Of a stretch of DNA of 64,000 nucleotides, positions 1 to 12,045 are shown one piece after another (position 1 is the stretch's first letter; each line of letters opens with the position of its first letter). The position numbers and the translations under genes were made by a program. The DNA comes from Luscinia megarhynchos (lineage: Eukaryota; Chordata; Aves; Passeriformes; Turdidae): positions 32,591,406-32,655,405 of the forward strand of contig JAPFBE010000002.1 of the NCBI GenBank assembly GCA_034336665.1, given 5' to 3'. Below the pieces are notes generated by a model. That model searched no databases. It was not told the DNA's origin and was given only the letters and a program-made list of their open reading frames with translations.

Positions 1-3000
1 TACCATTCCTCTACTGTACCAGCCAAACAGTCTCAATGCTTGTTATTTTCACAAACATAAATTTGGCACATTCACTCTCTCTTCCAAGGTTTTTTCACAA
101 GGCACCACCAAATCTAATCTGCTCTGAGACTTTGAAGGTTTTCAGGGGAAGGTCATGATATCAAGTCTGGAAAACATGAAAGGAAAAGCTTTGCTTATGG
201 CTCTTAACAGCATTCTGATGTCACTTCTTGTACACAAGGCATTTCTTTGATTATTTACAATGCTTTGGGGCTCTGGTTGGAGCAGCTTGGTGAAGGACTG
301 TATCATTTCTGTAGATGCTGATTCCAGTACTTTCTTGACTCAAAAAATTATTAGCTTTAAACATGTTGTTGATTAAATTAGTCATTACGTCATAATTGTG
401 CCACAATCATTATATTGCATATGCACAACACATAAAATAGCAGGTTTTTAATTGCTATTGTTCATACAGTCTCTCATTCATGCAGCTTGAACTACAATGC
501 ACTCAAGTTTGTGGTGAAAAAACAGGTACAAAACCAAAAAGTTGGAAAGTAGACCTACAAAGCAGTAAGAATGAAAGTAATAACATCACTCTTCAAAAAA
601 GTCTTCATCTTTTGCTTGTTTAGGCTTATGTCCTAATTCAATAAGGTCTGATTTTGGTCTGATTTAGACAAACTTACCCATTCTTTTTTGCATTTACTTC
701 CTGTCTCCCACGCCACACCTCAGTCTCCTGTCCTCTGGAAGCTCAGGTGTCTACATACATGCCTGGGATTTTTGGATCACTACAGAATTCATTTTAAAAC
801 AGGGACCAGGTTAAAAACATAATGTAAATAAAGAGAGCTAGCACCTTAAAAACAATAAGTAGTTTGGGTAGCCCAAGGCTAGCCACTGAGCTGATGAAAT
901 TATCCTTGAGCTAGAGCTGAGACCGGGTCAAAGTGCAGCTCTGGGTGTGAAACCTGCAGGAAAGCAACTGAAGCCAGCACTGATCCTTGCCTGGACCCAC
1001 AGATCATACCTTATCTAAGGTGATACCAAGATGGTTCTTTCCTCCTGTATTTTAGTGATTAAAATTTGGAAAGGTCATAAAATGTTAGGAGACAAGATAC
1101 GCAGTGAACAAAGGGTTACTCAAAAGTTGTAAGAGCTTGAATCAATTAAACCTGAAAAATGGTGTTGAAGCACACACATTGCTATTACAGAGAAATATTT
1201 CAGATAGACCCAGTTCCCACAAGAGTAAAGTTGCAGGAACCTGATTTTCCATTTAATAACTTTTTCCCCAACTTTAGAAACGTCTAGGAGAGATATGGCA
1301 AAATTCTGGGTTTTTACTGCTACCTGACTTGTATAACTCTGTTCTGTCACTTTGAATCCCACGCTCATCAGGAAATGACAGATATTTTCACAGGCCAAGA
1401 AAAACAACAACCACTAAAAACAAGAGAGGAGGGAGATAAGATCGCTCCAAAAGTATTATTTAAAAGACTATTTTCCTCTCAAGAAATATATTTTTCAGGG
1501 ACAGTATGAACCCAGGAACAATCTCAAAATTGAACAATTGCTCACATGTATAGGCCTGAAGTGTCTCTGAATTGGATGGTCATTTAATAACTTCATTGTA
1601 CAACTATGAAACCATCTAGTTCAAGCATTCTTTTTATTTTTCCCTCAGTTGTAGAATTGCTAATAAGGACATCTGTTTATGCAATGCTGGATAAAACATG
1701 GTGGATTACTTAGACTTTAAATAAATGGTGTGAAAAAACTTGAAGGATTTTGCTAGAAAAAAAGGCAAGGACAAAAAATGAGTTAATTCAGATATTTTGG
1801 AAGGAAAAAAATACATATTTTAATGCTAAAAATATTCACTGTAATGTTTAGATCTACTTGATCTCTGTCATAAAGAGTCACAGTATATATCCACCACTGT
1901 TAATGGAAGACACTCTTCCATTTTATAATTTTAATTGCTAGTTATGAGGGCAACTCAAACTAAACCAAATAGACCTTATAAGGAGTAAACACAACCTATT
2001 TCAGCAGATAAGGCTTTTAAGGATATTGCTAGTGTCTTCTTCACAAAAACATCATGCCCTGTAGAATCCAGGGGGAGGAATGAAAGATCCTCGATAACTT
2101 CCTGCACCCTTGATCTCATTTACACTGCCTGGGGTTTGCAGCACCTCAACATTTTTTTCAGCACATGGCTTGAGCAAATGGTATCAACTAAACCTACTTT
2201 TCCTCTCTTTTCCCATAGAATCTAAAAAATGCTCTTTGATTGCCTCATGTCTAACGATCTTATGCAGTTTGCTTGCCTATGTACCCTGAAATCTTCTGTC
2301 AGATTTGGATGGACAAAAAACAGAATCTGAAACTATGAAAGAATGTCTACATCTGTCTGAAACCTTTGTGTGGTGGTCAATGGATGACTATAGTTGAAAT
2401 AAAAGCATCAGCCACATTTTCAGGATCAGTCCTCATTTATGTGTCTTTCTTTCATCTTTTGTAGATAAAAAAGAGCAGTCTGAACTTTTCATCCTGATAA
2501 TGATTTTCTAGCCTCTGCCTCTAAAGCTGTAAAATTTCATAAATTTTAGTTTCTGCTAGCTTGACATGTATCGAGTTCTTAAGCACAATTAGTATGCATC
2601 AGAGAATAACCCTAATTCAGAGAATAACCCTAACACAAGAAGCAAACACAGTTTTATAACCTTTAGGGTTTTCAAATAAAAGTATTTTGACAGTGACAGG
2701 TATTTTTCAAAAGCTGTGATCTCATGTTAAATTTCACAAGCTATATGATAATTTTGAAGTGCTGAATCACATACACCACTAATATACAGAAACAGACCAC
2801 AAGCAAATCTTACTTCATTTTAAGTAATTATGTACAGAATAAGTATGCAGGAAGTATCACAGAAACCCTTGATTTTTAAAAATGCATCTGCCACTGCTGT
2901 GCATCTAGTAAGGATGTACAGAACATTCTGAGATGGAAATGCAAAAATCCCAAGATGATGAAATTCATCCCTCTGGAAGTACAGCATATGTTATACTAAC

Positions 3001-3282
3001 ACTTGAGTCAACAAATTGGCATTTCTGGAAAGATAGATGAAACTATGATTCCTAACATGTATCAACAAGGTTTGATATAGCTTTAGAACACAGAAGTAAT
3101 TTTTCAGTCTGATTTTAAATGCTCAAGTAGAATCAGCAAAATTAAAACAGCATGGCAAAGATGATTTTCAGCAGCAGTAAATCTGTGTTTGTGTGCAATT
3201 AATATGCACAGCACATCTGACTTATTCTTGACTGTATCATGTTTATGTGGAAAGGTTTTGGTAGTGCAGGGGCTGAGAGGTG
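1..3282. other. Unassigned AT-rich non-coding DNA
   Basis: I see no gene, RNA gene or recognisable transposable element here. All frames carry frequent stops and the longest open frames are under about 100 codons with no family resemblance. The only structure noted is a short two-copy repeat at 2600-2633. Very old repeats could be hidden below what can be recognised by eye. Confidence 0.6.
2600..2633. repeat. Two-copy 16-bp direct repeat
   Basis: The 16-mer CAGAGAATAACCCTAA occurs at 2600-2615 and again at 2618-2633, separated by two bases. It is a local duplication. Each copy ends in CCCTAA, but there is no telomere-type array. Confidence 0.8.
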
Positions 3283-3638
3283 GCTTGGATTGGAGAAGAG
3301 GAGGCTCTCTCAGGGGAGTTGTTCTCAACTGCTGCTGAAAGGAGGATGTAGCTAGGCAGGCAGGGGTCTCTTCTCCCGAGTAACAAGCAATAGGACAAGA
3401 GGAAATGACCTCAAGTTGCACCAGGGGAGGTTTAGATTGGATATTAGGATAAGATCCATCACATCAAGCACTGGAACAGGCTGCCCAAGGGAATGCCTGA
3501 GTCACCATCCCTGGAGGTTATTAAAGGTGTGCAAATGTGGCACCTGAGCATGTAGTGTAGAGATGGACTTGACAATGCTGGGTTAAAGGCTGACTCTATT
3601 ATCTTCAGGGTGTTTTTCCTCCCAAATGACTCCATTAC
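3283..3638 (+). mobile_element. CR1 LINE, 3' end fragment
   Basis: The segment follows the 3' terminal part of an avian CR1 element. In order it carries the region around GGAGAAGAGGAGGCTC, the block reading TAACAAGCAATAGGACAAGA, the GAGGTTTAGATTGGATATTA block, the CACTGGAACAGGCTGCCCA block and CCATCCCTGGAGG. It ends in a degraded version of the terminal octamer tail near 3628-3638. These blocks are diagnostic for CR1 3' ends. The element is 5'-truncated, as most CR1 copies are, and has many substitutions and small indels, so it is not young. It codes for nothing intact. An LTR fragment starts within a few bases of its 3' tip. Confidence 0.9.
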
Positions 3639-3642
3639 AATG

Positions 3643-4043
3643 TCAGAAGCTGCCAGAAGCTTCCTCCATGTCAAACAGAGCCAACGACAGATGACTCCAA
3701 GGTGGACCCACTGCTGGCCAGGGCTGAGTCCAACAGTTACAGAGGTAGCACCTCTGAGAAAATGTGTTCTAGAAGGTGGGAAAAGCAAGCTGCACAGCTT
3801 CATCTGGAGGAAGGAGTGAGAATACACGAGAGAAGCAGCCCTGCAGACACCAAGGTCAGGGGAGAAGGAGCATGCTGTTCCTGAAAGAGCTCAATCTCTG
3901 GGATGGACCCCACTGGAATGGGGAGAGCGTGAAGAGGGAGGACCAGAAGGAGCAATGCATGATGAACTGAGCACAGCCCCCATTCTATTCCCCTGTGCCA
4001 CTCAGGTGGAGGAGGCAAACAAATCAGAAGTGAAGTTAGGCCT
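3643..4043 (+). mobile_element. Avian LTR fragment (ERVL-like, tentative)
   Basis: The segment resembles an internal part of a long GC-rich avian LTR. Matching blocks in the expected order are GAAGCTGCCAGAAGCTTCC, the CTCCAAGGTGGACCCACTGC block, GGTAGCACCTCTG, the GAGTGAGAA...GAGAGAA stretch, CTGCAGACACCAAGGTCAG, the GATGAACTGAGCACAGCCCC block, and a GGTGGAGGAGG stretch followed by GAAGTGAAGTTAGG. Both ends of the LTR are missing and a middle portion appears deleted. It is in the same family and orientation as the copy at 13887-14432. No retroviral coding sequence is attached. The ERVL class is from memory of the family and is less certain than the repeat identity. Confidence 0.7.
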
Positions 4044-4641
4044 GCATTACTTGTTTGTGCAGTATTGCAATTTCTATGTAATAGTCCTGCTATTGATGAG
4101 AAATGCTGCTTTGACTAGATAGCCCCATCCAAACTAAAGCTTTTCTTCTGGGAAATACAGGTTGAGGTTTAGTGACATGGCAACAGTGTGTGGGAACAGC
4201 ACTATAAACTCAGCCAGTCTGATTTGTAGTGAACACATTTCCTGGTAGTGTAACTTCACTTAAGCCAGTGGATCTACCCTGACAAGAAAATCACTGCTGC
4301 ATGCAAGAATTAGACATATACCTGACTTGATTTTCAGAAGTGCTGAATCTTTAACAAATTTCACTGTCACTGCTAAAATAAGTACCTGCAACTGGATTTA
4401 GGGGCTTCACTAGTTATGAAGTTTCACTGCCATTGACTTTGCTAAAACTTGTGCAAATGAAATTATCTGAATATATTAAGGAGGGATGACCAAATTTGTG
4501 CTGTGAGATCTCTTTTTAATTAAAATAGTTATTACTGAAGTCCAGAAAATTGTGAGCATTTAGTGTCTTGAAAAATAAGATCACTTAATTTTTAAATCCC
4601 TGGCCTTTGTCATTAAAGCTTGAATGTTGTAGCTTTACACA

Positions 4642-4673
<32 letters not shown>

Positions 4674-6223
4674 TTTTATAGTTTTATATCAGTAAAATAA
4701 ACATTATCATTTCTTGCTGCACCTCTGAAAACTATTACAAAGCCAAGTTGGGAAATCATGAAAGAAATTGTGAAACTCTTCAGAAAGTCTATTTTCTAAC
4801 TTTCAAAGAATTCTTTCTAAAATAAAAGCCATTTTTTAAAGATGCAGTGAGCAATGCTCAAGCAACTTATGCACGATGAAATACAATAAGCAAAAAGGAA
4901 ATGTGATTAGGCAAAAAAAGCTTTTCAAGGGCACTCCAATGAAAACACTTGACCAAATATAATTTACTGACTAATTCTTTTAAAGTTTTTGCTTTTGAAC
5001 ATCATAATGTGGCCTTTAATATCAAGGATATGTGCAAGGCAAAGATACGTCAGCAAGAGCAACATAATAGCTTATTTATTAATTGGAAAGGTGAAATCTT
5101 CATTAAAAGATGGTTCTTAGAGTTATCTATTTAACAATTACTCACCTCCTATCTCCCAAGCCCAGCCTAAACCATCTATGAAAATGAGAACTGTAACTCT
5201 TATATAATGGAAACTTCATGACACATACAAATAATTTCTGAACTCATGTACAAGAATAGCTTTATAATTCTTGCAGTAACATTGAATATCAAGAACCTCA
5301 GAGCTTTTTGCCTCAAATATTGTTTCTGTTAAAAGATTTCTGGAACATGTGTAAAGACCCATGTTTTCTTTAATCCAGGATCCATAGCTTGTGAGCTCTA
5401 ATGAGCATGTATGGTGATCCAACCAGCCTTTGTCTATCTTTCAGGTTTCAGTGCTAATATTTCTCAGGGCAAACAGCTTGGAAGCTTGAAGTCTTAGCCA
5501 TTTCTAAAGGATGAACATCAAGAAATGACTAGTTTGGAGTGACCCAGGTGATGGGATTACTCCAGAGCTACAGGATACAAACCTCTGTCCTGTTCTCAGT
5601 GCTAAATGCATCAGTGTCAGGGGGAGACCATGGCCCTTGTCCAAGTGGGCCCACTAGTCTTATCTCCTTCCAGAGGGCTCTGACTTCTGTGGAACTTGTC
5701 TCTGTTGGCCTGTCTGCTGTCCCATGGCATTGCAGCACTGGTAGTAACAAAGCAGAGGCAGTGCTGCAGCCCACCAGAACTGTTGTTTTCTAATGTGAAC
5801 GTGAAGACACATCCTGCAGCTGAGACACAAACTCTTCTGAGATAAGGCTGATGTTTTCTTGTGACAGATAAGGCTGAGGTGTTGCATGCAGCTGCAGGAA
5901 TGGGCACTGCTCATCCTCACTCCAGGCTGGGATGTGTACCAGGACCATAGCTGGGTTTTGTTCTGCATGCAAAAAATTGATACATTCCAAAATAGCACCT
6001 GAGGCTGCATCAAAATACGTGAATGAGAAGAGGAGCAGAACCACAGAGGGAATGGTGAACTGAAATTGTCTGGCAGCATAGGCTTATGACTTGAGACAAT
6101 AAGCTTCCCTCTTAAGGCCTTGGGAATCTGGTGTGTCCTAGCTTCCAATGGCATCTTTAGGAACCTAGAGCATATCCTCAGCTTGAACAGAGATTCACAG
6201 GCACCTATCTACTACTCACAGGC
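4044..6223. other. Unassigned DNA with a GC-richer block
   Basis: No gene or known element was recognised. A TA run sits at 4647-4671. About 5540-6110 is richer in G and C than its surroundings and has three overlapping open frames on the minus strand (up to 164 codons, 5660-6154). Their translations show no domain I recognise. They may be chance frames in an uncatalogued old repeat. Confidence 0.5.
4642..4671. repeat. (TG)n(TA)n dinucleotide repeat
   Basis: A short GT stretch runs directly into about 12 TA units, a common simple repeat in vertebrate DNA. It is likely to be length-variable. Confidence 0.9.

Positions 6224-6311
<88 letters not shown>
6224..6311. repeat. (ATCT)22 tetranucleotide microsatellite
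   Basis: There are 88 uninterrupted bases of the ATCT unit, 22 perfect copies. Imperfect units just upstream (CACCTATCTACTACTCACAGG) suggest the array grew from a degenerate seed. A frame through it reads as a Tyr-Leu-Ser-Ile repeat on the plus strand, which is an artefact of the tetranucleotide and not a protein. A perfect array this long should be highly polymorphic. Confidence 0.98.
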
Positions 6312-9300
6312 CCAAGACCTGGAAATGCATAGTATGAATTTTGGCTAGAAGAAGGCCTCACACACTTTCATGGTTGTCAAAATTAAAATTTAATATGGAC
6401 ATCTTCCTTTATAAATGCAGAGCTCTGTTTCCTTAAAAGTCAGCTGGGGAACTACACTGTGTAGGAAATCCAAGGAAATAATCTCATAATTTAATGGGTT
6501 CAAAATTCAAAGAGGGGTGACCTGAAAATAAATTGGGCATAAATAGATCTTTCATATACCAGATACAACTATAGGAGCAAAGGAAAATATAAAGTCAGAA
6601 AGTAGTCATTAGTGGAGCATTATTTATTTTCAAAGTAGCACCAAATTTGCCTGCTGATATTTACACTTTGTATAATTTCCACTATCTTCATTGTTTTGTC
6701 TTGGAAGGAGTATATGTGGGCCCTTTTGAACAAATTTTTGAAGGTATGTTCAAATAAATTAATAGCTTCTCTATAATGGTAGAGGTGGGACTTTTACACT
6801 AGAATTACAGATGCCAGTATATTTTCACTTTGAAGTTCTGAACGTCTTAAAAATGATCAAACTGAATCTTTATTAGTGGAAGCATACAGAATTTTTTTCT
6901 TTCTCAATTCACCTGCTTATTAATTTTGCAGCTACCACCGGTTTGTTATTTCTTAAAATCTAGGTAAAACATAAAAGATTAGAGTCTAGTAGAGATTCCA
7001 GAGACAGATGGTAGCAAATATATGCTACATATTTAGTATTTCCACACAGAAATATCTTCCTTTTGCTGCTTAAAACACAATATTAATTTAAATAGTAAAA
7101 TAAGAACTGTACAGGGGTCTTTATGGTGACCCACATAGCTCTCAAAATACTCCTCTTGCTCTTTCAATTTGATTCTTATTACTTAAATTCTCCAGTGTTG
7201 CACAAAGAGGGTTTCTTGCAGCAAGATAAAGGGAAGATGCCCTGAGAGAGGTGGCAAGTTCTCCAAATATCCAACAAACTCTAACCTAAACAACAAATGG
7301 CTCATTCCATATGAAAAAATCTTCAATCTCAGTTGAATATTTAGGCATCTGTGCTACAGTTTGAGGCCATGCATGATTCATTACATCATGACACTCTCTA
7401 TTCTGGCATTCTCTTTCATGTTTTGTAGTTTCCAAAAGATATTGCAAGCATTCCCCCTCCCCTAATCTGAAGTTGTCATGTACCATGAACTCCATCAAAC
7501 AGCAAATGCAGCCAGTTCAGATATTAAGGTGTTCCCCTTATCCAACACTGCTGAAGGTTTCCTATCCCACTAAAGGCCCAACCAAGCCCCTGATACCCTG
7601 ATTTCAGAGCTGGAATTACAGGAGACAAGGCAGCACCACCACTGACTCTCCAGCACTAAGCAAGATAAGCATGCCCTGCTGAACAGTGTGTTATGCAGTG
7701 CTGGAACATCACTGGAAGGATGCACAACCCCACCCAGGGCAGGCACAGGCTGGGGACAGGACAGAAGGTGCTGCCAGAAAAGCCCATAATGCTGGCTGTC
7801 AATGCCACTGGACCCCTGAGCACACACCTAGATGTCTGCCATGAGCTGGCCATGCAGCCAACACACCAACACTCCATAGGGCACTTGCACACCAAGTGAT
7901 CCAGGCAAGGAGGAAGCAGCCTGTTTGCTAGGGCAGAGGACCATATTTCCCTCCTGGTCAGTCAGTCTGCATAAGGAAGGGCTTTTTGGGAGATAGCTGG
8001 CATCCTAGCTGCACTCTGGAAGAGCTGAAAGAATTTCTACACGAATATAAAAACGAGCAGAGGTAAAACCTGTGTGTGATGTAGGTAACAGCATTCAATT
8101 GAATTCTTCTGGTTGGGTAGCATAACAGTCATTGCCCCACTCTAGAGCACACCTCGTGTACAGATACAGATAGAACTTTGTCTCTCATGCTTCATAGCCC
8201 CACTTGGCACCCTCTTGTTCCTCTCAGTGTATATTTTTGGAATATAGACATGTTTATATTGCTCTGAATTACTGATATCAACCCTTGGATAAGATGTGGT
8301 TCTCTCCCACCACTTGAAGAAGAGGAAGTTCTTCATCTGGTGAGATGTCTCCAAGTATTCAGAATCCCAAGCCTGCAAATTAATTATGTACTCAGTAAGG
8401 AATCTACCATGTGAGAGTCATCACTTGGCTCTGACCACAGCTTCTGAGATTTCTTGCCCTGCACTTATAAATGTTTTTTTCTCCATCTCTGGAATATACT
8501 GATAAAAGAATTACAGTAATGACATGCCTGTGGTCATCCCGTCTTCACATTAGCTCATGAAGAAGCACACACAGAGAAGCTGAAGTGGGCAAAGGAACTC
8601 AGACTACTGATGACCCTCCTGGGGCCACCTGCAGTGTAAAGCTCATTGGCTGGATTTTTCCTCCTGCTGGGTGTGGTAATGAATGAGTGTCATTTTTAGT
8701 AAGCACAAAACACGTTTTGCAAGAATGGTCAAAAGAATCAGTGTGAGATGACTTTTTTTATTCCTCCAAAAAAGTTGCCCCTCCATCTGGCTTTGTGAAG
8801 GAGGAGAAACTGCCTGTTCCTCAGGGAAGCTGCATGCAATACCAAGAATTCTAGTTTTGGTTTTCAGTAGCAACAGTTTTCTCCTCTATGCTCAGCTCTA
8901 CTACCAGGCTTCTTCCCTGTTCACAAACATGTAAAAGACTTACTAACACAGGCTTCTAAAACACAGCAGGAAAAACATGATCCATTTTCTCTTTTTTTCT
9001 CCCCCAAGCTCTGAAGTGCTGTTAGCAGAATAAGGAAGGCACTGTAGGCTTAGCACACAATTGCTGATATATTGTAAGCTCTAACCAATTTCTAAAGTTC
9101 TACCTGCTGCAGCAGCTCAGAGTTTCTTAGAACAAAAGTCTTACTCTCTGGTTTTTTTGGTATCTGACTTACACAGCCAAACTATTGCAGCTGAGATCAA
9201 CATGAGACAGAATGAGAAGACAAAAGCAGTGGGCAGGAGTACAAGAAAATTAAGCAGGTACACTTCACTACCTGTTAAATTAATGTTTTATTTTGTATTG

Positions 9301-11063
9301 GCATGCAATTGCAAGAAAATAAACTACCTCCTTTTCTTCCTTTCTTTGTTAAGAAACAGCTTTCTGTACCCTTTTCTATATAAGTCTAAGATAAATTTGT
9401 ATGTGCTTTCCTTATATAATTAACTGAATCTCAAGTATAGCAGTGATGAGCTAAGGAAAGAGAAAAATTATGAATACATACCATGTTAAAAATTTTGGTT
9501 TAAAGAAGCTCTTTAAATGATACCAAAGAACTGTGTCATACTTTCTGAAATGGTGACTAATGTGCTCCCCAGTGTGGCGCAGAACCAAAATCAATGACAA
9601 TAGATTAACTTCAGTGTGCTGGATGTAATGGTTACATTTTGGAAGGAACATTATCTCAAATTGGCTTTAGCCATGCTACTAGGACAAATAAGGCCAATAC
9701 TTAGAAGTTAAGTGCATTCCAATCCATTTAAATGAAATGTATTTAGTCAATACTACCAAACATGCATTTTTCTTTGGCAGGCAGGACCCTGGGGCATCAC
9801 TCTAATGACTTTGGGCATGAACATCTGTCAGTCACAAATAGAGTTTTTACTAATCCAACTACTATTGAGGTAGGTAAAATAACTTCAGTAGAAGATTAAG
9901 TTGTCTAGTGCCTTGGCTGTATACTAAAAAAATTGTACCTACTGAAACCAGTTAGAAAGCATTTCCAGGTCTATTTGCATAACATGATAAGCTTTTCTGA
10001 GCTCCCCCCATTCCCTAAGGCAAACTGGATATGCTACAACTCTGAGATGGTGGTATGATGAGCTGCCTCGTGACATGTTAAGGTATATATGCCTATTTCT
10101 CTGTGCACACATTTTTCCCAAACATGTTTACAAATCCTGAAATGATTTTGAGATGTTCTCTCTTTTGTGTGTGATGTCAATTGCTTTAGAATTAGACTAC
10201 CCGCTAGAGAAAGAAGAGTGAGATAGCTGACAATCCAAATCCCTGCTTCATTCATTGTTTAAGAGGCAATTTTAAAATTTAAAGCCTCTAACAAGTCTGT
10301 CAGAGAGGGCTGGGAGATAGAGAGGGCAGTCATAAAAACCTTTAGGGGATTATTTCTATTTAGCTGAGCAGCTCAGATTGCTGTCAAACATTAGTGGAGT
10401 AAGAACTTTTGACTTCATGAAGTGACAATTAGAGGGGGACATATGAATTCACAAATATGTTCCAGCCTTGAATTCAACAAAGCTCTTCATCTCAGTAAAA
10501 GATTTATTTTATTTTTAGCAATAGATTGCACAGGTTTATTATGAACTGTGTTTTGACATATTTTCTTTCATCAATTTACATGCACATTAAGATCAGAATT
10601 CTGAAAAATAAAAAAACAAATTACAGACTATATTTTGAAAAAAAACATTGACAAGAGTGGCTATTAGCACCTCTCTCTTCTATATGTCCCTTATTTGTGA
10701 AACACTCCTAGAATTATCTCTGATTCTCTGGAATGAAAATTTTGCAAAATTGGATGTCAGTTTATATGGGACATAAACAATCTGCTTTATGAATGATGAT
10801 GTAGAGAAAAGTGCTCATGATATACTGAATATGAAATTTTATATTAAAAGTGCAGTTAACATTAAAAAGGAGTTGTATCTTTGAATACAACATAGAATTG
10901 AAGCTATGGAATTAATTCATTGTCAGAAAAAAAAGTAATTTAGATAAAACTTAAGAGGATTTCAAAGATTATTCATTCATACAACTGATTTCAACTTACT
11001 GGTTGGCAGATGTCTGTCTATCTTCTATGTGCATTGGCATGCTTCCCCCTCTCTTTTTCCCAG
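6312..11063. other. Unassigned DNA with a GC-richer block
   Basis: No gene or recognisable transposon was found. About 7570-7980 is noticeably richer in G and C and holds short open frames on both strands (for example 7656-7895 minus, 7693-7899 plus), none of a known family. The rest is ordinary AT-rich sequence with frequent stops. Confidence 0.5.
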
Positions 11064-11160
11064 AAGTACCAAATACAAGATGGATGTGTGTCTCACTCTG
11101 TTTCAAAAATTTCTGAACGAGTAACAGAATTAGAGAGCTCGTACAGCAGCTGCAGGGCAG
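11064..11160 (+). other. Candidate 97-nt exon, gene unknown
   Basis: A long pyrimidine tract ending in CAG at 11061-11063 makes a strong 3' splice site. At 11160/11161 the sequence reads GCAG then GTAAGG, a strong 5' splice site. The 97 nt between are open in the frame that starts at the first base, giving 32 codons plus one base (phase 0 in, phase 1 out). The peptide begins KYQIQDGCVSHSVSK and continues ISERVTELESSYSSC. It has two cysteines and a hydrophobic spacing that could fit a short coiled-coil. I do not recognise the protein. The open frame extends back to an ATG at 11010, but those upstream residues mostly translate the pyrimidine tract. The match of both splice signals with an open frame could be chance; no partner coding exon was firmly found. 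Confidence 0.3.
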
Positions 11161-11261
11161 GTAAGGTGCTTGCCAGAGGGGTGACCACAACAGATACTGC
11201 TGAAAGAATAAATACCATGCCAGCAGATGGTGATTGGTGGAGATTTTTAAGTACTTCCTCT

Positions 11262-11700
11262 GAAACTAATATTTTTCAATATTTTCATTAATGATGTTGT
11301 CATAAAGCAAACGTGCATGCCCCACAAAGCATTTGGAATGTGCTAGGCTGGGATGCATAAAAGAGGACTGCCTGAGAGAGTCCTCATAAAAGAGGACTGC
11401 AATAACTGAATGACCAGGACTGAAATAATGAAAATGAGAATAAAATCAGTATTGCTATATGCAAGACAATGCACTTGAAAAAATACTGTAGATCTCAGTG
11501 TAAATTGGGAGTTCCTGCTTGGAAATAACTGATAAGATGTGGGACCTGTAATCGTCAGCTAATTAGCTACAGGTTTATTACAAGCCATCAAGATTAAGCA
11601 CCAAGGAAGGCAAATGCAATTCTATTATGTATGAGGGAAGTATCTCAAAAAAAGAGAGGGAAATATTAATGTCATTATAACTAATAGCAGTCAACTGCAT
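11262..11700 (+). mobile_element. Ancient CR1 LINE remnant
   Basis: This is a strongly decayed piece of CR1 ORF2 and downstream sequence. TTTTTCAATATTTTCATTAA at about 11269-11288 translates as FFNIFIND-like, the stretch after reverse-transcriptase motif B. Further on, ATGCAAGACAATGCACTTG, then GGCAAATGCAATTCTATTAT and GAGGGAAGTATCTC follow the CR1 order. Many stops and indels are present. A local duplication lies inside at 11356-11400. The divergence suggests an insertion far older than the CR1 copies at 16618 and 44230. Confidence 0.65.
11356..11400. repeat. 16-bp direct repeat with hairpin arms
   Basis: CATAAAAGAGGACTGC occurs at 11356-11371 and 11385-11400. Between them GAGGACT (11363-11369) and AGTCCTC (11379-11385) form inverted arms that could pair in single-stranded DNA. 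It is probably a local duplication in the old CR1 remnant. Confidence 0.8.
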
Positions 11701-11891
11701 CAGGAAGACAAGATAAACTCCTGACTATCTCTGCTGAAAAATATAAATGCAAAACATGTACAGAGAACTACAAAACCATGTCCAAGCTGTGGATATGGGC
11801 ATATTTTCTCCCTACATCTCACTAAAAGAGTAATCAGCTGGAGGCTATTGATACTCTATTTCCCTTTCGTGCCTTGATTTTCTTCACCTAA

Positions 11892-12045
11892 TGTCCTGGT
11901 TTCAGCTGGGGTAGAGTTAATTTTCTTCCCAAAAGCTGGTGCAGTGCTGTGTTCTGGATTGAGGGTGAGAATAATGTAGATAACACAATGATGTTTCATT
12001 TGTGGCTGAGTAGTGCTTACCCTAAGTCCAGAACTTTTTAGTTTC
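11892..12045 (+). mobile_element. ERVL-type avian LTR, 5' fragment
   Basis: From TGTCCTGGTTTCAGCTGG at 11892 through GTAGAGTTAATTTTCTTCC, GCTGGTGCAGTGCTGTG, the GATAACACAATGATGTTTC block and TGAGTAGTGCTTACCCTAAG, the sequence follows the start of a very common avian LTR that I associate with class III (ERVL) elements. It begins with the canonical TG. The similarity fades near 12045, so most of the LTR, including any promoter and poly(A) region, is missing. The 5' end appears intact and the 3' side truncated. Confidence 0.75.

Noticed and set aside
2600..2633. CCCTAA motifs as an interstitial telomeric repeat
   Set aside because: There is only one CCCTAA in each of two copies of a longer 16-mer, with no tandem telomeric array.
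6120..6332. Open frame with a YLSI repeat as a repetitive protein
   Set aside because: It is the direct translation of the ATCT microsatellite.
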